Source: Acidimicrobium ferrooxidans (lineage in GTDB: Bacteria; Actinomycetota; Geothermincolia; Fen-727; Anoxymicrobiaceae). Taken from it: a stretch of DNA of 64,000 bases. Below, in pieces: positions 43,537 to 52,977 of this stretch; position 1 is the stretch's first letter, and each line of letters begins with the position of its first letter. The position numbers and the translations under genes are program-made. Below the pieces are notes generated by a model, which was given only the letters and a program-made list of their open reading frames with translations, was not told where the DNA came from and made no database searches. The stretch spans positions 372,001 to 436,000 of the forward strand of contig DYIU01000001.1 in assembly GCA_020723485.1 (NCBI GenBank), written 5' to 3'.

Positions 43537-45264
43537 CTATTCCGTCAGCGTCAGCTCGAAGTCACCTTCATAGACCTCCATGAACCTCTCGACCATGGGA
43601 GGGATGAGGTTGGCGAAATGATCCGTCTTCACGCAAACCACGGCGGGCAACTCGTGGTCCCTGGCCTTCTCGAATTCCTCTTGCAGGTCCCCCGGCTTGT
43701 CAACGAACGCGCCGTAACACCCCATTGCCTCCGCCATCCTGTCCCAGCGGACCGGGTTCTGCCGGCAGGCAATGACCTTCGAGGCATCACCTTCGAAGTA
43801 CGCCATCTGGGCTATCTCCTCCATGCACCAGTATTCCTCGGAATGAACGATTACCGTGATCTTCACGTTCTCACGCGCCGCGGTTTCCATCTCCATGAAG
43901 TTGAAGCCCGCAGCCCCGTCTCCCGTGATTACGTAGACATCCTTCTCCGGGTTGGCCAGCTTCGCTCCCAGTGCGTACGGAATGCCTGTTCCAAGATGTC
44001 CGAACTCGAAGATGCCCAGCGCCGTCCTGGGGTTCGTGAATTCCATGTACACACCGTTGAACAGGCTGGTGTTGCCGCCGTCGCCAACGTTGATGGCGTC
44101 AGGACCGAATACCGCCGCCGCTGCCTGTACCGAGACCGCCGGATGTATCTGGTCGCCCGCGTAATCCCTGGGGGCTTGCTCGAGGGCTGCAAACTCGGGA
44201 TTCTCGAGGTCCTTGTATTTCTGCACCATCTCCCCGCCTGCGGGCTTGACGTCCATCTGCTTCAACCTGTCCACAAGCGCGCTGGTAGTAGCTCTGGCGT
44301 CAGCCACTATGGCAACATCGACCGGCCGGTTGACCCCAACGTTCCTGGGGTCAACGTCCACCTGGATGAGCTTCTGCGAACCCGGCTCGCCGAAATACCG
44401 CGAGTAAGGCAGGTCCATGCTTCCCAGGCGGGTGCCGACTGCCAGGATCACGTCCGCCTCCCGCCTCGCGGTGAGCGCCCCCTGCGCCAGGCCGAAGAGG
44501 TAGTTGGAGTGCCGGTTGTCGAACGCGGACCTGGCGGCCATGGTGGTTGTTACGGGACAGTTCAGCATCTCCACGAGCTCATGGAGCTCCTCCCAGCCTC
44601 CGGCGTTGAGCACTCCCGTTCCCGCTATCACCAGCGGGTTCCCGGCTTCAGCCAACAGCCCGGCTACCTGCTCGATCTGCGCCGCGGGCGGCTCGAGTAC
44701 CGTGACACGGTACTGGTGGGGCTCCAGGTACTGCAGGTCCGCGTCGTCGCCCTCCTCGTACAGGATGTCATAAGGGATATCTATGTGTACCGGGCCCGGT
44801 CGTCCGGCCGTGGCTTCCCTGAACGCCGCCTGGACGATCTCCGGAATGCGCTTCCATTGATGGACGACCTCGTTCCACTTGCACACAGGTCTCATGATCT
44901 CGTACTGGTTGATCGCCTGGTATACCCCGGACCTGAACGGGTAGCCGAGTGTGGTCGGCACCTGTGAACTGATGGCTACGACCGGCACTCCCTCCTCGTG
45001 TGCGCAGATGAGGCCCGGGACGATGTTCGCGGTGCCGGGCCCGTATCCCGCCATCGCAACGGGAATCCCGCCGGCACTCTTGTACGCGCCCTCCGCCATG
45101 TGCGCGGCCGCCGACTCGTGCCGCGGGCTCACCCACCTTATCCCGTTTGCCACCGCTGAGGCCATCACCGGATGATAGCCGGCGTCAGTGATGCCGAAAA
45201 TCCTTTCTATTCGTTCCTTCATGAGGCATTTCACCAGTACTTCCGCACCCGTTACGTTCGCCAT
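43537..45264 (-). CDS. Thiamine-diphosphate-dependent enzyme (acetolactate-synthase-like)
   Basis: 575 aa from ATG 45264 (GGGAGGTGCGG upstream). The N-terminal Pyr domain has the catalytic Glu in RHESAAAHMAEG; a central Rossmann-like domain (GNPLVIAGTGVLNAGGW) follows; the PP domain has GDGAAGFNFMEMETAARENVKI, the ThDP-Mg motif. Substrate is not clear: acetolactate synthase, sulfopyruvate or related decarboxylases fit. There is no ilvN-type small subunit gene nearby. It is divergent from the CrtI-like gene at 45524. Confidence 0.88.
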   Translation of the reverse strand: MANVTGAEVLVKCLMKERIERIFGITDAGYHPVMASAVANGIRWVSPRHESAAAHMAEGAYKSAGGIPVAMAGYGPGTANIVPGLICAHEEGVPVVAISSQVPTTLGYPFRSGVYQAINQYEIMRPVCKWNEVVHQWKRIPEIVQAAFREATAGRPGPVHIDIPYDILYEEGDDADLQYLEPHQYRVTVLEPPAAQIEQVAGLLAEAGNPLVIAGTGVLNAGGWEELHELVEMLNCPVTTTMAARSAFDNRHSNYLFGLAQGALTARREADVILAVGTRLGSMDLPYSRYFGEPGSQKLIQVDVDPRNVGVNRPVDVAIVADARATTSALVDRLKQMDVKPAGGEMVQKYKDLENPEFAALEQAPRDYAGDQIHPAVSVQAAAAVFGPDAINVGDGGNTSLFNGVYMEFTNPRTALGIFEFGHLGTGIPYALGAKLANPEKDVYVITGDGAAGFNFMEMETAARENVKITVIVHSEEYWCMEEIAQMAYFEGDASKVIACRQNPVRWDRMAEAMGCYGAFVDKPGDLQEEFEKARDHELPAVVCVKTDHFANLIPPMVERFMEVYEGDFELTLTE

Positions 45265-45355
45265 GACCGCACCTCCCGGTTGCTCTTTCCTCCAACATAT
45301 CGAGTGACGCCCGCTGTATCCCACAACCTGAAATCCCCGCCTGGAGAGGGATTTA

Positions 45356-45375
45356 TTGTTTGTACGCTCAAACAA
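45356..45375. promoter_or_regulatory. Inverted repeat between the divergent TPP and FAD genes
   Basis: TTGTTTG (45356-45362), 6-base spacer, CAAACAA (45369-45375). A TATAAT follows at 45378-45383 on the plus strand. The repeat is a candidate operator for the nearby BetI-like TetR. Confidence 0.45.
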
Positions 45376-45523
45376 AATATAATCAAACCCCCTGGTCTGT
45401 CAACAGGTGGGTGACGACCGGGAGACCCGAGCACTATCCCCCGTGTCCATTCGCATGAAAACGGTAGTGCGGCACCGGCACCGTGCTAGTATTAATCGCT
45501 GCGCGGATTTTTCAGGAGGCGCT

Positions 45524-47014
45524 ATGAAGAAGTCCATGATCATAATCGGCGCGGGGATGGGCGGCCTCGCCGCCGGCATCTATGGCCTGCGCAACGGGTA
45601 CGAGACCACCATATTCGAGCAGCACGCGCTCCCGGGCGGCCAGTGCGCTTCCTGGAAACGAAAAGGCTACACTTTCGACGGCTGCATCCACCACCTGTTC
45701 GGCACCCGGCCCGGCTCGCACCTTCACGACCTCTGGGAAGAGCTCGGGGCGATGCCCCGGCCGCTGGCCCCGACCAGAGAGGCCGTCGCAGCCTGTTCCC
45801 CGGACGGCAGGATGTATTACGACTACTGGGACCCGGCGCGGCTTGAGGAGAACCTGAAGGAACTCTCGCCCCCGGACGGCGCCCTCGCCGGGGAGTACGC
45901 GGGGGCGATCAGGGATTTCGCCCGGGCGGACTTCCTGGGCGCCCTGGTAACCAGGGACTACTCCAGCCTCTTGAGGATGTCGCCACGCCTGTTCGCGTTG
46001 CGGCGATGGTTGAGACCCACGATGCAGGATTTCGCGCTCCGCTTCAAGGACGGTTTCCTCAGGAAGGCTTTCCCGCTTCTCTCTTACTCAATACCGGACG
46101 TCCCCATCATGATACACATGGCCAAGCACGGCCTCGGAATGACGGGTGACATCGCCTGGCCGGTCGGGGCATCGATCGAGTTCGCGCGCTCCATCGAGAA
46201 GACGTACAGGGACCTCGGAGGTGAGGCGCACTACCGCCAGCGGGTCACTGAGATACTGACCTCTGGAGGCCGCGCCGTCGGTATTAAGCTCGAGGACGGC
46301 AGCGAGCACCGGTCTGACATCGTCATCTCGGACGCTGACGGCCGCAAGACCATCATGGAGATGCTCGGGGGGCGTTTCACGGACGAGAAGATACGGCGGA
46401 TGTGCAGGCCTCCCGAGGACGAGATGAACTGGGCCGTGCACGTCTTCCTGGGCGTCGACCGCGACCTCTCAGGCGAGCCCTCCGCGCTGGTGCAGCTGCT
46501 CCCCGAGCCGGTTGAGATCGCCGGGCACAGGGCGAGCAGCATCGAGATGCAGATGTTCCCGCATGACCCCACGATGGCACCTGAGGGAAAGGGCGTCATC
46601 AAGGTGGAGCTCTTCTCTCGTTACTCCTACTGGAAAGAGCTCTACTCTGACAGGCCGCGGTACGACGAGGAGAAGCAGAGAGTCGCCGACACCGTGATAA
46701 ACCTGCTGGAGAACACGCACTTCCCGGGCATCCGCTCACAGGTCGAGGTCGTCGACGTGCCCACTCTCATGACCTGGGAGAGGTTCACCGGCATCACGTG
46801 GGGCCTGGGGATGATGCCCGCCGGAAAGCTCGGCCTCACCGACACGCTCCTCGGCAGAGGTTTCATGACCCTTCCGGGCCTGGACTCCTTCTACATGGTG
46901 GGGACCTTCGCCGCCGCGGCGGGGTCGCTCTTCCAGAACGCCCAGTCCGGGAAGCAGGCTATAAGGGCCGTCTGCAAGAGGGACGGACGGCGCTTCCAGG
47001 CCCGCCCCGCGTAG
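45524..47014 (+). CDS. FAD-dependent oxidoreductase, phytoene-desaturase/CrtI-like
   Basis: 496 aa from ATG 45524 (CAGGAGGCGCT upstream). IIIGAGMGGLAAGIYGLRNGYE with GGQCASWKRKGYTFDGCIHHLFG is the FAD-binding start of the CrtI/carotenoid-isomerase group; WPVGASIEFARSIEKTY and the late TWERFTGITWGLG and FYMVGTFAAAAGSLFQNAQSG segments are typical of the family. Substrate is unknown; no other carotenoid genes are present. Converges with the MMPL transporter. Confidence 0.88.
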   Translation: MKKSMIIIGAGMGGLAAGIYGLRNGYETTIFEQHALPGGQCASWKRKGYTFDGCIHHLFGTRPGSHLHDLWEELGAMPRPLAPTREAVAACSPDGRMYYDYWDPARLEENLKELSPPDGALAGEYAGAIRDFARADFLGALVTRDYSSLLRMSPRLFALRRWLRPTMQDFALRFKDGFLRKAFPLLSYSIPDVPIMIHMAKHGLGMTGDIAWPVGASIEFARSIEKTYRDLGGEAHYRQRVTEILTSGGRAVGIKLEDGSEHRSDIVISDADGRKTIMEMLGGRFTDEKIRRMCRPPEDEMNWAVHVFLGVDRDLSGEPSALVQLLPEPVEIAGHRASSIEMQMFPHDPTMAPEGKGVIKVELFSRYSYWKELYSDRPRYDEEKQRVADTVINLLENTHFPGIRSQVEVVDVPTLMTWERFTGITWGLGMMPAGKLGLTDTLLGRGFMTLPGLDSFYMVGTFAAAAGSLFQNAQSGKQAIRAVCKRDGRRFQARPA

Positions 47015-47023
47015 TGGTCGGGG

Positions 47024-49372
47024 TCATTCCACCTTGACCTTGGGAAGGACCTTCTCCAGCCATCCCGGCAGCCACCAGTTGGCCTTTCCACCCGCCAGCT
47101 TCATTATCGCCGGGACGAGCAGCAGCCGGACCACGGTCGCGTCCAGTATGACCGCGATCGCCAGCGCAAACCCGAACTCCTTGAGCTCGAGCACGTCGGC
47201 GACGATGAAGCAGCCGAACACCGCGGCCATGATTGCGGCGGCCGCTGTGATGGTCCGCGCGGTGTGAGCTACGCCGGTCACGACGGCCTCGTCGTTGTCC
47301 CCGGTCTTGAGCCATTCCTCCTGCATGCGGCCGACAAGGAACACCTCGTAGTCCATGGACAGGCCGAACAGGGCCGCGAAGACCATGACCGGCAGGAAGG
47401 TCTGGACGAAGCCGACGCTCGTGAAGCCGAAAAGGCCCTCGAGGTGGCCGTTGACGAAAACCCAGGTCGTCAACCCGAACGCGGCGAGCGTGGCCAGCAG
47501 GTTCATGAGTACGGCTTTGACCGGAATGAGTATGCTCCGGAAGATGAGCAACAGGTACAGGAACGACACGGTCAGCACTATGGCCATGACGAGCGGCAGC
47601 TTGTTTATCGTCTCGACGCCCAGGTCCTCGAACTGGGCGGTCGCCCCGCCGACGAGTATCTGCGGGCTGCCGGAAGGAGCGTATTTGGGGACCATGTCAT
47701 CACGGATATCGCGCACCAGGTTCGTCGCGTCCATGGAATCGATGGGCGCCTTGGTCACGACCGTCATTATCGTCCTGTTGGACCCGTTATCGACGTTTAC
47801 CATCTGGGCGAGCACCGACTCGACCTCGGGTATCTGTTCCAGGGTGTTCAGCGCGTCCGGCGAGACCGTGCCGGTGAGTTCCTCCAGCACGGTTGAGATG
47901 GAGACGGCGGCCGCCACGCGGTCGTCGGCAGCAAGAGCGTTCGTCAGGTTCTGGATCGCGGTGAGGTCTTCAGCGCTCAGCTCCCCGGAGCCCTCGTGGG
48001 AAACGAGGACCTGCACCGGCGAAAGCAGCCCGGGGGTGAACTTCTCGGTAAGGATTATCTCAGCTTTGCCCGTCGGGGTGTCGGAAATGGCCGCGAGGCC
48101 CAGGTCGATACCCAGTTTCATGCCGAACGTGGGCAGGGCGAACAGGATAAGGAGCACCAGGCCGGGGAGCGCGATCCAGGGATGCCTGATGACGGTGCGG
48201 GCCCACCTGGCCCAGCCGCTCACCTTGGCAGCCTCGACGTCGTAGCTCGGCTGCAGCCGCTCGGGGAGCACCCGCACCTTGTTCACGCGGGGCCCCAGGG
48301 CGGCCAGGAAGGCGGGCAGCATAGTCCACGCGGTGAACAGCGTGGACACGACCACGATCACGGCCCCGATGGCCATCCCGATGAAGAGCGGAGACCTCAC
48401 GACGAAGAGGGAGAAGAACGAGATCATGACGATAGTGCCCGAGAAGACGATGGTCTTCCCGCTGGTCTTCATTGCGATGCCGACGGCATGGGGCACCGGG
48501 TCGGGCCTTCTCTCCTCCTGGGCCCGGGCGAGCTCCTCGCGGAACCGGGTCAGGATGAACAGGGAGTAGTCTATCGAAATGCCGACGCCAAGCATCGTGA
48601 CGATGGAGAGCAGGAACGAGTCGATGGGCCGCGCAAAGACCAGTAGGGAGAGCAGTCCGAACACGAAGGTCAGGTTGACCAGCGCGGTGACCAGCGGGAT
48701 GATTCCCGCGATGACCGCCCCGAGTGCCAGGATGAGGACGATGAGGGCGACGGGGATGCCTATCGACTCGGCGCGCTCGACGTCGGCGTTCTCTACCTCG
48801 GTCAGGTCGTTCGCCGACTGCGAGTACCCGGTCAGGTAGGCCTCTACCGGCGCAGAACCGACTGCGTCCTCGACCTTCTCCTCCATGTCCGCGGACCGGG
48901 TCGCCCGCTGCCTGTCCGTACCGTTCAGACCCAGGGTCGCGAATGCGGCGTGCTGGTCCTCTGATATCTGGCCCTGAGCGAGCGGGTCATAGGGACTCAC
49001 CAGGGCCACGACTCCTGGTTGGTCCTTTACCGCGTTCAGCACGTTGTTGACGGCTTCCTGGTATTGAGGGTCGGTGACCAGCAGCTTGTCGGAGTCGAAC
49101 ACTATAACGTCCTGCTCCGCGCCCGCAGCAGTGAAATCGCTGCCGATTATCTTCACTACTTCCTGGGAATCAGAGCCGGTCACGCTGTAGTCGGGGGCCG
49201 ACAGGTTGTTCATGAGGTGAGGGTAGGAGATGACGGCCGCTACCAGGAGTAAGAGCCAGGCGCCCAGCACCCACCAGCGGTGCAGGGCTATCCACGTGCC
49301 CCACCTCACTGAGAACGGCGGTCTGGAATCGGAAGTGGTGTCTTTTTCAGCGCGGTTCTTCTCCATGGCCAT
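47024..49372 (-). CDS. MMPL/RND-family transporter
   Basis: 782 aa from ATG 49372 (GGGGAGGGGG upstream; ATG 49366 also possible). Twelve-helix RND layout in two halves, each with an extracellular loop. The MMPL motifs are GISIDYSLFILTRFREE and FGLSMDYEVFLVGRMQEEW. It probably exports lipids or small hydrophobic compounds using the proton gradient. No adaptor or periplasmic-partner gene is adjacent. It ends 9 bases from the stop of the CrtI-like gene. Confidence 0.93.
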   Translation of the reverse strand: MAMEKNRAEKDTTSDSRPPFSVRWGTWIALHRWWVLGAWLLLLVAAVISYPHLMNNLSAPDYSVTGSDSQEVVKIIGSDFTAAGAEQDVIVFDSDKLLVTDPQYQEAVNNVLNAVKDQPGVVALVSPYDPLAQGQISEDQHAAFATLGLNGTDRQRATRSADMEEKVEDAVGSAPVEAYLTGYSQSANDLTEVENADVERAESIGIPVALIVLILALGAVIAGIIPLVTALVNLTFVFGLLSLLVFARPIDSFLLSIVTMLGVGISIDYSLFILTRFREELARAQEERRPDPVPHAVGIAMKTSGKTIVFSGTIVMISFFSLFVVRSPLFIGMAIGAVIVVVSTLFTAWTMLPAFLAALGPRVNKVRVLPERLQPSYDVEAAKVSGWARWARTVIRHPWIALPGLVLLILFALPTFGMKLGIDLGLAAISDTPTGKAEIILTEKFTPGLLSPVQVLVSHEGSGELSAEDLTAIQNLTNALAADDRVAAAVSISTVLEELTGTVSPDALNTLEQIPEVESVLAQMVNVDNGSNRTIMTVVTKAPIDSMDATNLVRDIRDDMVPKYAPSGSPQILVGGATAQFEDLGVETINKLPLVMAIVLTVSFLYLLLIFRSILIPVKAVLMNLLATLAAFGLTTWVFVNGHLEGLFGFTSVGFVQTFLPVMVFAALFGLSMDYEVFLVGRMQEEWLKTGDNDEAVVTGVAHTARTITAAAAIMAAVFGCFIVADVLELKEFGFALAIAVILDATVVRLLLVPAIMKLAGGKANWWLPGWLEKVLPKVKVE

Positions 49373-49507
49373 CCCCCTCCCCGTTGAGGTTGACTTCCTA
49401 ATGGATTCTATCATCCCGTGCGGCTCGCCAGTGGCGCTGTGCAGCCGTGTTAGAGTATTGGCATCGGATTGCGTGTAGCTTCAGCCGGAGAGAACAAGGA
49501 GAGGCGC

Positions 49508-50053
49508 ATGACGAAGAAGACAGAGGAATCCTTTGGAGAGAGGATCCGGAGGCTGCGAGAAGCGAACGGGATCAGCATGGAGGCGTTCTCACACGAGACC
49601 GGCTACCCGGAGGACTTCCTGGAAGACGTTGAGAACGGCCAGATAGCACCACCCGTTGCGGTGGTCCTCCAACTAAGCCGCTTCTTCAACGTCGACGTGG
49701 AACAGCTGGAGGGTACGGGCGGCAAGCAGGCTGCCCGGAAAAGGACAACGAGCCACAAGAAGAGGGTCGCCTCGTATGCCTACAAGCCGCTGACAAAGCC
49801 TGGAGAGAAGAAGCACCTGAGGGCTTACCGGGTGACCGTGGACCCTGAAAGCGAACACAAGGGTGTCGAGTATCACCACGAGGGTGAGGAGTTCATCTAC
49901 GTCCTGGAAGGAGGCCTGAAGATACAGGTCGGCAAGAACGTCTCCAACATCAAGACGGGCGGGTATATCAGCTTCGACTCATCGATATCTCACAAGCTGA
50001 GCAACCCTACAGGGGAAAAGGCAGAGCTCCTGGTTGTAATCTACGTCCCGTAA
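49508..50053 (+). CDS. XRE-family regulator with C-terminal cupin
   Basis: 181 aa from ATG 49508 (AAGGAGAGGCGC upstream). An N-terminal HTH (SFGERIRRLREANGISMEAF, then PEDFLEDVENGQIAPPVAVV) is followed by a linker and a cupin-2 domain with EYHHEGEEFIYVLEG. The gene is 9 bases upstream of an acyl-CoA dehydrogenase gene, so it may regulate that operon by sensing a small ligand, as other XRE-cupin proteins do. Confidence 0.9.
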   Translation: MTKKTEESFGERIRRLREANGISMEAFSHETGYPEDFLEDVENGQIAPPVAVVLQLSRFFNVDVEQLEGTGGKQAARKRTTSHKKRVASYAYKPLTKPGEKKHLRAYRVTVDPESEHKGVEYHHEGEEFIYVLEGGLKIQVGKNVSNIKTGGYISFDSSISHKLSNPTGEKAELLVVIYVP

Positions 50054-50062
50054 GGAGGGCGC

Positions 50063-51208
50063 ATGTCTTTTCAACTGACCGAGGAACAGAAGATGGTAAG
50101 GCTGATGGCCAGAGATTTCGCCGCGAAGGAACTGGAACCGGTGGCCGCCGAGAGGGACCAGCAGGAGATATTCCCCATGGACGTGGTGAAGAAGATGGGT
50201 GAGCTCGGCCTGCTTGGGATGATGGTGCCGGACGAGTTCGGCGGAGCGGGCGCCGGGGCCGTCAGCTACTGCCTGGCACTCCAGGAGATCGCCTACGCGT
50301 GCGCGTCCACCGCCGTGACCATGTCCGTAGCCAATCTCTCCACCGAGCCCCTGCTCAAGTTCGGGGATGAATCACAGAGGACCAGGTACCTCGCCAGGCT
50401 GGCCCAGGGAGAACTGCTGGGCTGTTTCGCTCTCACGGAACCGGGGGCCGGGTCAGACCCGGGGAGCCTCTCCATGAGCGCCGAGGACAAAGGGGACCAT
50501 TACCTGCTGAACGGCACCAAGGTGTTCATCACGCACGGGCAGTATGCCGACGTCGTGAACCTCATCGCGAGGACGGGCCCGGAGAAGGGCAGCAGGGGAC
50601 TTTCGGCCTTCATCGTGGAGAAGGACACCCCGGGATTCTCCGTAGGCACGAGGGAGGACAAGCTCGGCTTGAGGGCTTCAAACACGGTGGAACTGCTCTT
50701 CAATGACTGCCGGGTCCCGAAGGAGAACCTCGTTGGAAAGCCCGGCGCCGGCTTCAAGATAGCCATGATAGCCCTGGACAGCGGGCGCATCGGCATAGCG
50801 TCGCAGGCCCTCGGGATAACCCGCGCCTGCCTCGACGAAAGCATCAAGTACGCCAGGGGCCGTAAGCAGTTCGGAAAGAGCATCAGCTCTTTCGAGGCCA
50901 TACAGTGGATGCTGGCCGACATGGCCACCGGCATCGAGGCGGCAAACTGGCTGGTCCTATCGGCTGCCTGGCTGAAAGACCAGGGCCTTCCCTTCACCAA
51001 GGAAGCTTCCATGGCCAAACTCTTTGCCTCGGAGCTCGCCAACAAGAGCGCCTACCTCGCCCTGCAGATCCACGGCGGGTACGGCTACCTCAAGGACTTC
51101 AAGGTAGAGAGGCTCTACCGTGATGCCCGGGCCACGACGATCTACGAGGGCACGTCTGAGATACAGAGACTGGTCATCGCGAGGAACCTCCTGAAGGAAC
51201 ACGGCTAG
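50063..51208 (+). CDS. Acyl-CoA dehydrogenase (canonical)
   Basis: 381 aa; ATG 50063 with AAGGAGGGCGC upstream. The family motifs are complete: FALTEPGAGSD, the VHGTKVFI-like GTKVFITHGQ, GLRASNTVELLFNDCRVP, and the catalytic Glu in IYEGTSEIQRLVIAR. It is a soluble FAD enzyme that oxidises acyl-CoA to enoyl-CoA, probably with short- or branched-chain substrates. Co-transcribed with the XRE-cupin regulator upstream. Confidence 0.94.
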   Translation: MSFQLTEEQKMVRLMARDFAAKELEPVAAERDQQEIFPMDVVKKMGELGLLGMMVPDEFGGAGAGAVSYCLALQEIAYACASTAVTMSVANLSTEPLLKFGDESQRTRYLARLAQGELLGCFALTEPGAGSDPGSLSMSAEDKGDHYLLNGTKVFITHGQYADVVNLIARTGPEKGSRGLSAFIVEKDTPGFSVGTREDKLGLRASNTVELLFNDCRVPKENLVGKPGAGFKIAMIALDSGRIGIASQALGITRACLDESIKYARGRKQFGKSISSFEAIQWMLADMATGIEAANWLVLSAAWLKDQGLPFTKEASMAKLFASELANKSAYLALQIHGGYGYLKDFKVERLYRDARATTIYEGTSEIQRLVIARNLLKEHG

Positions 51209-51238
51209 AACGTGCTCGCGGCTTCAGAATGCATCAGG

Positions 51239-51261
51239 GGGGCGGCCGTTGAGACCGCCCC
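51239..51261. terminator. GC hairpin between convergent genes
   Basis: GGGGCGG (51239-51245) pairs with CCGCCCC (51255-51261), loop CCGTTGAGA. It is midway between two convergent stops (51208 and 51281). No clear T-run follows on either strand. Confidence 0.45.
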
Positions 51262-51280
51262 TCATCCGTAATCCGACCTG

Positions 51281-51754
51281 TCATGACGCCTGTGCGGCGA
51301 TCCTCCTGCCGAACTCCTCGCATGTCTGCACGTCCGCCTGGGAGGCGTCGGGCCCCTTCCAGAGGCTCAGCGGAGCGCCCGCCTTCACTACCGGGCCGCC
51401 GCTCACGACCCTGCCGCCCCTTTCGGCGAGCATCTCTTCCATCCCACTGAGGACCGACGCGCCGCCCATCGCCGCGTGCACGGTGAAAGCCGCGCACACC
51501 TTGCCTTCGAGGCCTTTCGGTGACAGCGTGTCCATGAAGCGTTCCACGGGGCGCGCCGGCTTGTGATACCCCCTGTTCCCGTAGGTAGGGCTTCCCACCA
51601 GCACGATGTCGAACAGCCCGACCGGCTCGGACGCCGCCTGAGCCGCGTCCCTGACGACGCACTCGACGCCCGTGGACTCGAGGCCCTTCGCGATATCCTC
51701 CGCCGCCTGCCTGGTGTGCCCCGTCTTGCTGTGATAAACGATAAGAGCTTTCAT
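51281..51754 (-). CDS. Flavodoxin-family protein
   Basis: 157 aa from ATG 51754 (GGAAGGC upstream; an ATG three codons earlier is possible). The FMN phosphate loop is KTGHTRQ near residue 10; GSPTYGNRGYH and FTVHAAMGGA are the other FMN contacts. It is a complete flavodoxin and may carry electrons for the adjacent acyl-CoA dehydrogenase or another reductase. Converges with the dehydrogenase gene. Confidence 0.9.
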   Translation of the reverse strand: MKALIVYHSKTGHTRQAAEDIAKGLESTGVECVVRDAAQAASEPVGLFDIVLVGSPTYGNRGYHKPARPVERFMDTLSPKGLEGKVCAAFTVHAAMGGASVLSGMEEMLAERGGRVVSGGPVVKAGAPLSLWKGPDASQADVQTCEEFGRRIAAQAS

Positions 51755-51807
51755 GCCTTCCAACCCCTTTCAGAACAACCATCCAACCCTGACATATCGT
51801 ACCGACT

Positions 51808-52914
51808 TCAGGAGCATCCGCATGCCCCGGCAGTGGAGCCCCCTCCTGCCTCTTCGTCATCCGGCTCCATCGGGCAGCAGCCTCCCGCTGGTGCGGAGGC
51901 GCCCAGCAGGTGGGTCCCGAGGAGCTCATCGGCCAACGCCCTCATGTGGGACGCGGGCTGGTCTTTCACGAACTGCCCCGTCCTCGCCGCCGCCCTCAGC
52001 TTCTTCTCGTCGATGCCTTCGGCGCGCGCCTTCTCCACTAGGTTCTCCAGGCACGGGACGCAGCCGGACGCGACGGCCGACCCTATCGATATCAGCAGCT
52101 GCGTCTCAACGTCCAGCACGTTCGAGATCTGCTTCATCCTCCGACCCCCTTCTCTCTTGAGCGCGGAGACCCGGATGCTCGACACCTTCATCGGGTCGGC
52201 GGCGGTCCCGCTCTTGTGGTCGACGCGGTCCACGACCGAGACGTCCTCGAATCCCGCGCCCGTTATCATTCCCAGGTAATCCTCCTCGCTTGTCGCCCCC
52301 GCTATGCAGCCCGCCCACACTGTCATATCCTCCCTCATCCTGTCGGGGAGGTTCTCCACGACCAGGTCGGAGATGAGGAGGCGCCCCCCCGGCTTCAGCA
52401 CCCGGTACGCTTCGCTGAACACCCTGTCCTTTTCGGGGGAGAGGTTGATGACGCAGTTCGAGATGATCCAGTCCACACTCGAGCTCTTGACCGGCATCTC
52501 CTCAATCTCCCCCAGCACGAACTCCACGTTGCCGTAGCCGCCCTGATCGGCGGCCTTCTCAGCCCTGTCGATCATCTCCTGCGTCATGTCGAGCCCTATC
52601 ACCCTGCCCGATTCACCGACCCTGTTCGCCGCCAGGAAGCAGTCTATCCCCGCCCCCGAGCCGAGGTCGAGAACGGTCTGGCCCTCTTTCACCTCTGAGA
52701 AGGCAAGAGGGTTGCCGCACCCGAAGGACGCCCCGGCGGCGTCCCCGGGAATGCTCTCGAGCTCCTCGTCGCTGTAGCCGACCAGCGTCGCGATGCCCGC
52801 ATCCGCTGCTTTGCCGGGAGTGCAGCAGGAGCGACCGGCCGCCGGGGCCCTGCCGATCCTCTGCTTGTAGAACTCCCTGACTCCCTCGCGTATCTCTTCC
52901 TTGCCCTTGCTCAC
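51808..52914 (-). CDS. arsM: Arsenite S-adenosylmethyltransferase (ArsM) with AhpD-like C-terminal domain
   Basis: 368 aa from GTG 52914 (CAGGAGGCGGTAGAG upstream). Methyltransferase part: SAM motif VLDLGSGAGIDCF, D109-M110 region, with the arsenic-binding cysteines at 66 (SFGCGNP), 154 (ISNCVINL) and 203 (WAGCIAGA), plus Cys30-31. A C-terminal section from about 260 is of the AhpD/carboxymuconolactone type with C285xxC288, and the tail is Cys-rich (346, 347, 365, 367). It would methylate As(III) to volatile or excretable forms. It follows arsR with 63 bases between and a perfect operator-like dyad in that gap. Confidence 0.93.
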   Translation of the reverse strand: MSKGKEEIREGVREFYKQRIGRAPAAGRSCCTPGKAADAGIATLVGYSDEELESIPGDAAGASFGCGNPLAFSEVKEGQTVLDLGSGAGIDCFLAANRVGESGRVIGLDMTQEMIDRAEKAADQGGYGNVEFVLGEIEEMPVKSSSVDWIISNCVINLSPEKDRVFSEAYRVLKPGGRLLISDLVVENLPDRMREDMTVWAGCIAGATSEEDYLGMITGAGFEDVSVVDRVDHKSGTAADPMKVSSIRVSALKREGGRRMKQISNVLDVETQLLISIGSAVASGCVPCLENLVEKARAEGIDEKKLRAAARTGQFVKDQPASHMRALADELLGTHLLGASAPAGGCCPMEPDDEEAGGGSTAGACGCS

Positions 52915-52939
52915 CTCTACCGCCTCCTGTTCGTGTTCT

Positions 52940-52963
52940 ACATTTCGAAAAGATTCGAAATGT
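52940..52963. promoter_or_regulatory. Perfect inverted repeat upstream of arsM
   Basis: ACATTTCGAA (52940-52949), AAGA, TTCGAAATGT (52954-52963). It shares the TTCGAA core with the dyad in front of arsR and is 26 bases before the arsM start on the minus strand, so it is a probable ArsR site. Confidence 0.7.
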
Positions 52964-52977
52964 CAGGTGAAAAAAAA

